From Mojavia pulchra JT2-VF2 (lineage in GTDB: Bacteria > Cyanobacteriota > Cyanobacteriia > Cyanobacteriales > Nostocaceae), in contig JAHHHN010000007.1 in the NCBI GenBank assembly GCA_019359325.1, positions 248,001 through 312,000 of the forward strand: a stretch of DNA of 64,000 nt, written 5' to 3'. Under the pieces are notes generated by a model. That model made no database searches and had not been told where the DNA came from. It saw only the letters and a list, made by a program, of their open reading frames with translations. A program made the translations under genes and the position numbers. Shown one piece after another: positions 37,652-45,747 of this stretch. How positions within the stretch are numbered: position 1 is the first letter of the stretch; each line of letters opens with the position of its first letter.

Positions 37652-38230
37652 ATGACTGATACCAATAAAAAGTCACAAGGAAGACCCCGAAGTACCCAAG
37701 CTCATCAAGCAATGTTGCAAGCAACCTTAGAATTGTTGGCAGAATTTGGTTTTGATGGTATGAGTATTGATGCGATCGCTGTTCGTGCTGGGGTTGGCAA
37801 ACCTACTATTTACCGACGTTACTCTTCTAAAGAAGAACTAGTTGCTGATGCGATTGAGAGTGTTAGGCAAGATGTCGTAATTCCTAACACAGGTAATCTC
37901 TGGGACGATATTGATGAATTGATTCAGAATGCTGCACAAATTACCCTCAGTCCTTTGGGGCGAAAAACTGTTGCCATGATTATCAACAGTGCATCAAACA
38001 ATTCTCAGTTTGCTCAAATCTACTGTACAAAATATCTACAACCTCGAAAACAAGCCTTTGCTGTTGTCCTTGAACGAGCAAAAGCCAGAAATGAGATTCA
38101 GGCAGATTTAGACCCAGGATTAGTCTTTGATACGATGAGTGCAATTATGCTTTATGCACTAATATTTCAACCTACACCTGAATCATGGGAAGCATACGTT
38201 CGTCGTGCCTTGCGTCTTTGTATAAGCTAA
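37652..38230 (+). CDS. TetR/AcrR family transcriptional regulator
   Basis: A 192-residue regulator. The N-terminal helix-turn-helix is complete: RSTQAHQAMLQATLELLAEF, GFDGMSIDAIAVRAGVGKPT, IYRRYSSKEELVADAI. The C-terminal ligand-binding half is helical and resembles the TetR_C_11-type group. It presumably represses itself and the divergent COQ4-like gene through the palindrome between them, with a small-molecule inducer (inference). Confidence 0.92.
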   Translation: MTDTNKKSQGRPRSTQAHQAMLQATLELLAEFGFDGMSIDAIAVRAGVGKPTIYRRYSSKEELVADAIESVRQDVVIPNTGNLWDDIDELIQNAAQITLSPLGRKTVAMIINSASNNSQFAQIYCTKYLQPRKQAFAVVLERAKARNEIQADLDPGLVFDTMSAIMLYALIFQPTPESWEAYVRRALRLCIS

Positions 38231-38360
38231 AATCCCAAATGGGTTAATGCAGTGGGTGTTTGTTGTTCCTATCTTAGCGAACCTGTACACAAATTCAAAG
38301 GCTAGCACCGCGACACGGGAAGCTGTAAGCGTTGTCTATCAAACTGTTCATCAGTACCGC

Positions 38361-38450
38361 GTTCGGTTCATTCAACAAGAATCTTTCTGCTGACTCATCG
38401 ATAATATATTGGCGATCGCCAAGAGTTTGAAGCTATGAATCAAACGCTGT
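38361..38450. repeat. Direct repeat, left copy, flanking the Crp-like segment
   Basis: The sequence with CAAGAATCTTTCTGCTGACT and GGCGATCGCCAAGAGTTTGA is repeated in the same orientation at about 39836-39925, with roughly 80% identity by eye. The two copies enclose the GC-rich Crp-like gene and array 4. It may be the 3' remnant of a gene (FIQQESFC.LIDDI.GDRQ) duplicated by an insertion event. Confidence 0.6.
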
Positions 38451-38528
38451 GGCAAGATTGTTCTTAAATTTTTAACAAATATTCTTACGATGGATTTAGG
38501 AACTTATTAAGCCAAAAAGTCAACTCAT

Positions 38529-39233
38529 ATGGCTGCAGAAAATCTTCTGGCCGCCTTGTCTACCAAGGTGTATGAGCAGCTCAAAAACAAAATGGAGCAG
38601 GTTGAGCTTTCATACGGTGAGATGCTCCACCAACCCGGCGAAACTATTAAAGATGTCTACTTCCCTCTCACCTGCCTGATCTCGGTCACCATCACGATGA
38701 ACGACGGCAGCACGGCTGAGGCTGGAGTGGTCGGCAGCCGCGAGATGGTAGGGATCAACGCCTTCATGGGCGGGAGCGAAACGACGCAGACCGAGTACAT
38801 CGTCCAGGTTTCCGGCAAAGCGATAAGAATGAAGGCATAGCATCTGCTCCAGGAGTTCGACACCAATAAGTCGCTGCGGGACGTGATGCTGAAATACACG
38901 CAGGCCTATATCGCGCAAATCTCGCAGAATGTTGCTTGCAACCGCCTTCATACTATAGAAAAACGCCTGTGTCGCTGGCTGCTTGAGTCCAGTGACCGTC
39001 TTCACTCGGATGAACTGTTCCTGTCTCATGAGTTCTTCTCCCATATGCTGGGCGTGCGCCGCTCCAGCATCACCGAAACCGCCAACCACCTGGAAAGGAA
39101 AGGTCTCATCGAATCCAGCCGAAAGAAAATTAAAACCATTGATCGGCAAGGGCTGGAAGAGACCTCCTGCGAGTGTTATGGGGTAATCAAAGACGAATAC
39201 GATCGCCTACTAAAGTTTAAGCTAGAGAGATAA
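38529..39233 (+). pseudogene. Crp/Fnr family regulator interrupted by one in-frame TAG
   Basis: Two parts in the same phase are separated by TAG at 38838-38840 (KAIRMKA-stop-HLLQEF). Together they form a ~234-residue Crp/Fnr-like protein. It has a cNMP-binding-type beta barrel (LSYGEMLHQPGETIKDVYFP, STAEAGVVGSREMVGINAFM) and a C-terminal winged helix (LSHEFFSHMLGVRRSSITET). GC content of the gene is clearly higher than that of its neighbours, indicating horizontal origin. A G or C to T change (Glu or Gln codon to TAG) would explain the stop. If the first part alone is made, it lacks the DNA-binding domain. Confidence 0.75.
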
Positions 39234-39328
39234 CACATTAAGCTCTTCTACCTTTTGCTAACCGAGTGAGGGTCGAAACAGCCGTCTGATGTGGTTAAAA
39301 CCCAATCAGAAATTGCAATGACCCCTTG

Positions 39329-39559
39329 GCGACGTAGCTCTTCCCGTTTGCGACGTAGCTCTTTCCATTCGCGGCGTTGCTCTTCCCATTCGCGGCGTTG
39401 CTCTTCCCATTCGCGGCGTTGCTCTTGCCGTTTGCGACGTAGCTCTTCCCATTCGCGGCGTTGCTCTTCCCATTTGCGATGTTGCTCTTCTTGTTCACAA
39501 CATTGCTCTTCCCATTTGCGACATAGCTCTTCCCATCCGCGACGTTGCTCAAAGCTATA
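39329..39559. repeat. 21-bp tandem array 4 (11 units)
   Basis: Eleven 21-bp units of the type GCGGCGTTGCTCTTCCCATT, with GCGACGTAGCTC variants. On the minus strand one frame reads as heptads (REWEEQR) inside an open frame 39248-39703 (151 residues) that could be a coiled-coil protein, but the plus strand is also open. Because a 21-bp period keeps frames open by itself, I do not call a gene with confidence. Confidence 0.88.
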
Positions 39560-39598
39560 AGTGGGCATAGGGTTATAGGGAGAGCCAATAAAAAGAAT

Positions 39599-39681
39599 AT
39601 CCCGCCGGCGCTGTCGCCCCCAAGAGCGACAGCGCAAATATATCTTCGCTTTGCCCAAAATATTTATGATACGGCGGGACA
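39599..39681. other. Nested inverted-repeat element
   Basis: Outer arms TCCCGCCG and CGGCGGGA frame ~70 bp that contains an inner perfect 10-bp stem GCGCTGTCGC / GCGACAGCGC with an 8-nt loop. It lies within the doubtful 151-residue frame, upstream of array 4, which argues that this region is a repeat element rather than coding. Confidence 0.5.
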
Positions 39682-39835
39682 TTTTTTTGTTTGCAAGTGC
39701 CATAAATCACCTTTAGGCTTCGCTTTATACGTCCATTTGAGCGAAAAGTGATCTCAAAAATCTGCACGGTTTCGTACACTAAGCCTACAATCACTATCGT
39801 CAGGTTGCTTGCTCGCAAATAAAATTGAGCGATCG

Positions 39836-39925
39836 CATTCAGTTGATTCAGCAAGAATCTTTTTGCTGGCTCATCGATGATATAATTGGCGATCGTCAGA
39901 GGTTTGAAGCTATCAACCAAACAAC
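39836..39925. repeat. Direct repeat, right copy, flanking the Crp-like segment
   Basis: Partner of 38361-38450 (CAAGAATCTTTTTGCTGGCT, GGCGATCGTCAGAGGTTTGA), same orientation. It marks the right edge of the putatively acquired segment. Confidence 0.6.
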
Positions 39926-39940
39926 GCCGATTTTATCCCA

Positions 39941-42331
39941 TCAAACGAAGTAGGCTGTTCCAGTTAAGGGCAAAAATACATCTGCCATTACTGACTGTTT
40001 ACCATTAGTGTTAACAACCAAATCTAAGAGTCCGTTAGCGTTGGGGTCAATGAGCTGTTTGCCGACAAAGTTTGGCACAGTTCCAATGATTCTTTGGTCA
40101 GAAACTGATTTAACAGATGCAGATTGTCCACCAATGGAGACTTTAGTATTCCCCAAGTTACCGAAGTTTTTGCCACCTATAACGAATGTATTACCACCTA
40201 CTGCTGGCGCTCTCCAGGGGAATAAATCGTAGACAGTAGGATCTACCGCCGAAGGATCGTTAGGAAGCGCAACCGTAATTGAGTTGTCAGTCAAATCAAC
40301 GCCGACAATCGCACCTCCAGGCCCATGTTTGATATCTAAACCATCTGCAACACCAGTCAGGGTAGTAGTTTGTTGCACTTTCGTTCCATCTGCCGAGAGT
40401 TTGATGTTATAGAATGTGCCATTCCATTGCTGGGCAATTAAATTACCTCGCATTTGGTTTTGGAATGTTGTGGCACGATACTCGTCAATTCCATTGGTTG
40501 AAGGAGAGAAAGTTGTCAGTGGAGCTGTATATACTCCTGAAACACTGGCTTTCTCTGCTCCATAATAAGTGTTCTGGCGATTGTCAGAGCGTCCACGATT
40601 TCGATTGGGATGACCGTAGTATTCACCTGCTTTGATCAGATTGAGTTCATCTGGGGCAGAATTGGTAGTTGTTGGTGTTTGAGTTGTAGCCGAGGTAGAG
40701 ATGTCTCCAAATGATGAGTTGTAACCATTGTCTGTGGCATAAATTAATCCTTTTGTGGTGTAAACTGCACCAAAGGCATTACGAAGTCCACTAGCGTATA
40801 CAGAAACATCTACACCAGATTTGACTTTTGCTATATCTCCAAAGACCTGACTATCTGCCGGATTAAAAGTTAATTCACTAGGAATCTCATAACCAGGTGG
40901 TAGAGGATTTGGTAGTTCGTACTTAATCTGCCCATTGAAGTTAGATTTGGAAATTTCAGCTTTGAGGATAGCAGCGGAAAAAGGAGACTCTGGAATACCA
41001 CCTATATTGTCATTGGTAATACCTGCATTGGTATTGCCACCAACATTAATATATAAATCGCCTTTGTTATCAAACGTTAAAGCATTAATGCCGTGGTCAT
41101 GGTTTGAAACCGGTAGCCCTGTAATTAAAGATTTCCGTTGTGAGAAATTAGCTCCTTCGAGTATTGAAATTTCACCACTATAAACAGACTTTTCAGTTTT
41201 GGGAAAACCTTTACCACCATTATTGGCATATAGCTTACTATGAGCAACATAGATACTTGGGGCACCAGAAGTATCGTAAGGGTTAAAAGCGATCCCTAGT
41301 ATCTGGTTGTTGTTTAGGTTCTTGATAGTGGTGATTGTTTGGGTAGCAGTAACGTTGTAGTTCTGATCAAAGGTGTATGCTTTGATTTCACCATTGTAAG
41401 TACCCACATAAAACCTACCATCTGGGCCCCAAGCTCCGACGGTAGGTTGGCTAACTGAAGCTACAGTTTTCTTACTAAAGCTGATAGCAACGATATCATT
41501 GTCGATGATGTCAACAGCAAGATTTGGGGCACTGAGACTTTTATAGTTGCTATCTGTAGTAGTGATCGTGTGAGTAATATTTACTGTTTGGGCACCTTCT
41601 GCTACCTTATCGTCAACTGCTTTAACAGTTACTGTTTGAGCTACATTCCAGTTAGTAGGGGTGAAGGTCAAACTAGTCTTGTTGGTGCTGAGCTGATTGC
41701 CAGGTACGATATTAATCGTCACATTCGCTGTGGGTTTGCTATTGAGAACCACCGAGTAATTATCACCAGTGGTTGCCCCTTCTGTGACCTGAGTTTGGCC
41801 TGCCGTTTGTTGCAAAACTACTTGTGGCCCAATCAATGCGATGACTTCAATAGCAGAGATAGTAGCGTTGTTAACGCTGGCTGCGAAATCAATGTTGAGG
41901 ATGCCATCAGTCACAGTCTGGGTTGGTGCAGATAGAACCAAGGCAGAGTTATTACCTGTGAAAAAGGCATTTTTGGATTTGGCAAAAATGTCGACGTCAT
42001 CGAACACTTTCTGACCTTCTAAAGAGACGTCAAATATCCTCTTATTAAAGTCAGTCCAATAATTCTCTGCAAAGTGTAGTTTAACGCTGTAGTTGCCGTT
42101 CGTTACCGGAATCTGATAAGCCAAGTTTTTGCCATAACGCTCAGTTTGATACAGAGCGTCGTCTTCTGTCTTACCGATTGGAGCAGTAGTGGAATAGGTC
42201 GTGCTTGTTCCTACAAAATACTTATCTGCTTCCCAAACTAGACCTTTGGTATCAGTATAAGATTTAGTTGCGCCTGTATCGATCCGAATGACTTTGCCTG
42301 TAACTGCATTAGCATTGTTGTCGGTAATCAT
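39941..42331 (-). CDS. Malectin / Calx-beta / sugar-dehydrogenase-like propeller / IPT protein (3' part of a larger gene)
   Basis: A 796-residue frame. A malectin-like carbohydrate-binding domain is at about 10-165 (IRIDTGATKSYTDTKGLVWE, VKLHFAENYW). A Calx-beta-like module lies at about 170-280 (VTEGATTGDNYSVVLNSKPT, VTVKAVDDKVAEG, VDIIDND). A beta-propeller like soluble glucose/sorbosone dehydrogenase spans about 280-690 (GPDGRFYVGTYNG, NHDHGINALTFDNKGDLYIN, ASGLRNAFG). An IPT/TIG-like fold is at about 700-796. No signal peptide is present. The Met at 42331 is inside another Calx-beta end (NVNIMITDNNANA), so the true N-terminus was upstream and is decayed. Likely a cell-surface or secreted carbohydrate-related protein; expression of the remaining part is uncertain. 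Confidence 0.75.
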   Translation of the reverse strand: MITDNNANAVTGKVIRIDTGATKSYTDTKGLVWEADKYFVGTSTTYSTTAPIGKTEDDALYQTERYGKNLAYQIPVTNGNYSVKLHFAENYWTDFNKRIFDVSLEGQKVFDDVDIFAKSKNAFFTGNNSALVLSAPTQTVTDGILNIDFAASVNNATISAIEVIALIGPQVVLQQTAGQTQVTEGATTGDNYSVVLNSKPTANVTINIVPGNQLSTNKTSLTFTPTNWNVAQTVTVKAVDDKVAEGAQTVNITHTITTTDSNYKSLSAPNLAVDIIDNDIVAISFSKKTVASVSQPTVGAWGPDGRFYVGTYNGEIKAYTFDQNYNVTATQTITTIKNLNNNQILGIAFNPYDTSGAPSIYVAHSKLYANNGGKGFPKTEKSVYSGEISILEGANFSQRKSLITGLPVSNHDHGINALTFDNKGDLYINVGGNTNAGITNDNIGGIPESPFSAAILKAEISKSNFNGQIKYELPNPLPPGYEIPSELTFNPADSQVFGDIAKVKSGVDVSVYASGLRNAFGAVYTTKGLIYATDNGYNSSFGDISTSATTQTPTTTNSAPDELNLIKAGEYYGHPNRNRGRSDNRQNTYYGAEKASVSGVYTAPLTTFSPSTNGIDEYRATTFQNQMRGNLIAQQWNGTFYNIKLSADGTKVQQTTTLTGVADGLDIKHGPGGAIVGVDLTDNSITVALPNDPSAVDPTVYDLFPWRAPAVGGNTFVIGGKNFGNLGNTKVSIGGQSASVKSVSDQRIIGTVPNFVGKQLIDPNANGLLDLVVNTNGKQSVMADVFLPLTGTAYFV

Positions 42332-42800
42332 AATATTAACGTTAGCATTCCTAACGATTGTGTAATTGTTATCTGTAGTTGTAGTAGTGTGGCTAATCTT
42401 TACTATTTGAATGCCCTCTATTAAGGTATCCTCAACAGCTTTAACAGAAGAGTTTGGGCTATATTCTAGTTATCAGGTGTGAAGGGTCAGGCTGGCTTAC
42501 CCTAGCGTAATTTGATCACCACCTGCTAGGTTAATCGTTACATTGTTTGTAGATTTGGTATTAAAAACTAACGAGCAAGTATTACTAGCTCCTCCTTCTG
42601 CGATCGCAGTATTACCCGCAGTCACTTACACAATTACCTTTGAACCAACTGCACTCAAAGGGACAATTTCAATAGTCGAGAATTTAATATTGTCCTTACT
42701 GGCCAAGAAATTCAAATTTAGAGTGCCATCTTGAACGTTGAAGGACTTGTCTAAAACGATATTTTTACCCCCAGCCTGGGCAAAATATCCCAGTCATCAA
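42332..42800 (-). pseudogene. Decayed upstream domains of the malectin/Calx-beta gene
   Basis: Minus-strand translation shows NIVLDKSFNVQDGTLNLNFL and STIEIVPLSAVGSKVIV (malectin end), a TAA, AGNTAIAEGGASNTCSLVFN and TKSTNNVTINLAGG (Calx-beta start), further stops and a small deletion, then SVKAVEDTLIEGIQIVKISH and TTTTDNNYTIV continuing into the intact frame. It is the same domain order as in the downstream ORF, so the original gene had tandem malectin/Calx-beta units. Confidence 0.75.
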
Positions 42801-42839
42801 TGACTAACTCATTTTGTGTATCGCAAGTATAAATAGTTA

Positions 42840-43888
42840 TTTAGCAGTCTTATTTAATTTATAAAAACATAGCTTACTCAAATAAAATTGAGCAATAACT
42901 TAGATTCTATAAATTATCTAAGCCTACTAGATTGATAACTAATATACCCAATTTTTGAATTCTATTTTTACATTCGCTAAATACAGAGGAAGTAAGCGCA
43001 TTCAGATTCTTCATCCTCAATAATCATAAGTTTCTGCGGTTGGCAGCAGTTTATATTAATGGTAATTTTTTTAGTTGCTGCCTGCTCGATCTCTTCTATA
43101 TATCCCGGTTGAGCTTATAAAGCATCCTTTGCATTTAAAAATGGGCCGAAAAACCAATTAAATTTAGGTAATTCGATAATGCTTTCTACCCACCAAACTC
43201 TACCTATTTTTACTAATACTTTGTCCTAAATTTATGGCATCTTTTTTTCATATTCATGATACTGTACTCTAAATTAACTCGCTAAAACTACTGGAAATTT
43301 TAGAGACATTTATCTCAGTACCTTTTTTGGAAAAATAAAATATTCCCCGTTGGAATAATAATATTATACATGATAGTTTTTAAACAAAAGTTGCTCGGTT
43401 TTTTTTGCTAATAAATTTAGTTGGTTATCATAATATTCAACTTATCTAAATAATAAAAATTAAGCAAAAAAATAATTAGTTTTAAACAATAAATATATCT
43501 AAAGATAGTAGAAAATCAAAATTTGTATATCTAAAGTTGAATATATTTTTAGAATAAATATATCTAAAGTAAGGTATTTTCTAATTCAAACGAGTGTATT
43601 AAGTTTTTTGCACTAAGTTCAAATAGTTCATTCAGGCTTTGGGACATAGTGCTTTCTCTAACTCTAAAAGCCCGTAAACCATCACAAATACTGGACTTTC
43701 TTTTATAAACTCCTTAAACACCTGCCAAGCGCAACATTTCTTTTCTCAAACCTGAGATTTTAACCTCTAGTTAACTAAACTACAATTTAGCTCATTACAC
43801 AACACCTTGTAAAGCTAGGTTAAGGGCTAAGGAATTGAGGGAAAAGATATTTTTATGCATGGTTGTAAAAATTATTCATCGGAGGCTG
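42840..43888. other. Long AT-rich gene-free region
   Basis: About 1 kb. 43320-43600 is extremely AT-rich and contains the heptamer-like direct repeats AAATATATCTAAAG (around 43488, 43527 and 43556). I see no ORF of coding character and no tRNA. It separates the malectin remnant from the oxygenase block. Confidence 0.5.
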
Positions 43889-44656
43889 TCATGAAAAGGG
43901 AAATAAAAGTTTTTGACTGAAGGTTAATGAGGTGGTAATTCCTATCACAGATGGTAATTCATTGCTTTCATAATAGGTTCCATGTAACTTGTCCCAAATT
44001 TTCAGATTAGCGCCATAGTTGCAATGATCAACTTCACTGCAATGATGCCATGCATGATCCTGCGGTAAGATTAACCAGGGAAATAGAAATCGATACAGCC
44101 AGCTATTTTTAGAAATTATCAAGCGGCTATGTCGCCATAAATCCAAGGCAGAAGTTAAGCTGACTCCTAGTAAATAACCTGTTGGATCGGTTAATAGATA
44201 CAAAAGCAAAGTGTGTATCCATAAATAAACAATTAACAAACTTGTCCAAAGAGTGTTACGAGAAGTGCCTAATACATCCATCTGGGTGACGGTATGATGT
44301 ACTTGATGAACTTGCCAAAACAATCGATTATGCAATAAACGATGATTCCAATAATATAAGTAATCTACTAAAACAAAACTGAGAATAAAAGTAAAAACTG
44401 GTGCTAATTTTAAATAACCCTGATAATTAGGTAATAAATGATGGTAAAGACAATAAACTAAAGTAGCTTGTAGCAAGGGAATCAAAATCCCCTGAATTGT
44501 TAAGCCTACACCATCTAATAGCCAATCTTCACGACTTTTAACTTGAAGTTGAATTCGACCAAATTGATTAGTAATAGTCCACCCGAATAATCCGATGAAT
44601 GTAGTAAAAATTATTAATTGTGCAAAAATTTGCATATTCAAAACTCTCAAACCCAA
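43889..44656 (-). CDS. Sterol desaturase / fatty acid hydroxylase superfamily protein
   Basis: A 255-residue integral membrane protein with the complete eight-histidine diiron box set: HRLLH (~112), HQVHH (~125) and HAWHH (~209), plus GANLKIWDKLHGTYY at the end. The superfamily hydroxylates or desaturates lipids, sterols and carotenoids. Its start overlaps the stop of the upstream Rieske gene by 10 bp if the first Met is used, or begins just after it at MQIFAQLI (44635). That tight coupling makes it the last gene of the oxygenase block. The substrate is unknown. Confidence 0.88.
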   Translation of the reverse strand: MGLRVLNMQIFAQLIIFTTFIGLFGWTITNQFGRIQLQVKSREDWLLDGVGLTIQGILIPLLQATLVYCLYHHLLPNYQGYLKLAPVFTFILSFVLVDYLYYWNHRLLHNRLFWQVHQVHHTVTQMDVLGTSRNTLWTSLLIVYLWIHTLLLYLLTDPTGYLLGVSLTSALDLWRHSRLIISKNSWLYRFLFPWLILPQDHAWHHCSEVDHCNYGANLKIWDKLHGTYYESNELPSVIGITTSLTFSQKLLFPFS

Positions 44657-45690
44657 AAAGTTATATTGACTGACTGGTTTGGCAATAATCGCGGGTCTTC
44701 TCCACGAGATATCGCTGCTCTAATTGACTCCACAAATACATGAATTGTGTCAGCAGGGGTATTAGAAAATTGTGTCCCGTATTTAGCGATCGCCTCTCCC
44801 TGAACGCCTAAAATTTCAATGTCCTGTCTGATAATATGTTGAGCAGTCCACCGCACAAACGGACGTGCTAGCTTATTCCAGATGCCGTAGTTGTAGGTGA
44901 CATCAGTGTAAACCAGAGTTGAATTATCGGTTTCTGGGATAGATTGACTGGTAATAAACAAATGGCGTTGGTGAAACCCGCCGAAGGCATCGCGTCCCAT
45001 TTGATATTCCACAGAAGTAATATTGGGCATATAAAAGCGATCGCTATGTTTAATTTCCGCACCCTCCCGATTCAGAAATCGACTATACCATCCCAAATTG
45101 CTGTTTTCGTTGCGGTACTCTACCAAAACCGAACCATTCCAGCGTTCTACAGTCATCTCTAACTTTTGTTGGCGGGAAGTACGGAAAACACCTGGATGCA
45201 CAAAAGCTGTGTGGGGAATATCAATAAAATTCTCCGCACAATTAGTAACGTTGTTAGCAAAACGGTTAATCACCCGCACCGTCTCCCAACCTGATTCTCC
45301 ATAATGAGGCATAGAAAACGGTTCAAACTCTTCGCTTGGGGTATTGGCTAACCGCACATATATATAACCATCCTGTTCTTTAGTTGCGTAACGCTTCGCT
45401 TGACGTTGTTGGGAAGGTTTAAAATCTTCTCCTTCAGCAGGAACAGCAATAACATTACCACCCTGATCGTATACCCAACCATGATAAGGACATTGCAAAG
45501 CACCCTCACATACTTTACCAGCTGACAAACGACTACTGCGGTGCAAACAGCGATCGCGCAACGCCACAGCTTGTCCATCCTCGCCACGAAATATCGCCAG
45601 CCACTCTCCTAAAACGGTTCGTGCGAGTACAGTATTAGGTCGTAGCTGTTCACTGAGGGCAACAATATACCAAAAATCTGCAAATTGCAT
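44647..45690 (-). CDS. Rieske non-heme iron oxygenase (third of the block)
   Basis: A 347-residue alpha-subunit-type oxygenase. The Rieske 2Fe-2S site is CLHRSSRL...CPYHGW (C-x-H ~46, C-x2-H ~66). The catalytic 2-His-1-carboxylate facial triad region is NCAENFIDIPHTAFVHPG (~150-168). The start MQFADFWYIVALSEQL at 45690 is typical for the family; an earlier Met adds 18 hydrophobic residues. It needs electrons from a ferredoxin; the 2Fe-2S protein at 48257 is a candidate. It is coupled to the hydroxylase downstream and separated from the rest of the block by the DGQHR/GIY-YIG genes. Confidence 0.92.
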   Translation of the reverse strand: MQFADFWYIVALSEQLRPNTVLARTVLGEWLAIFRGEDGQAVALRDRCLHRSSRLSAGKVCEGALQCPYHGWVYDQGGNVIAVPAEGEDFKPSQQRQAKRYATKEQDGYIYVRLANTPSEEFEPFSMPHYGESGWETVRVINRFANNVTNCAENFIDIPHTAFVHPGVFRTSRQQKLEMTVERWNGSVLVEYRNENSNLGWYSRFLNREGAEIKHSDRFYMPNITSVEYQMGRDAFGGFHQRHLFITSQSIPETDNSTLVYTDVTYNYGIWNKLARPFVRWTAQHIIRQDIEILGVQGEAIAKYGTQFSNTPADTIHVFVESIRAAISRGEDPRLLPNQSVNITFWV

Positions 45691-45747
45691 GGTGAGAATT
45701 AGGGGAGAGAGCGATTGTGCAATTTTAATTGCCCTCAATATCACAGC

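Noticed and set aside
39248-39703. 151-residue coiled-coil protein (REWEEQR heptads)
   Set aside because: The repeat period of 21 bp keeps several frames open on both strands, and the N-terminal part overlaps a nested palindrome. Coding potential is not supported enough to call a gene.
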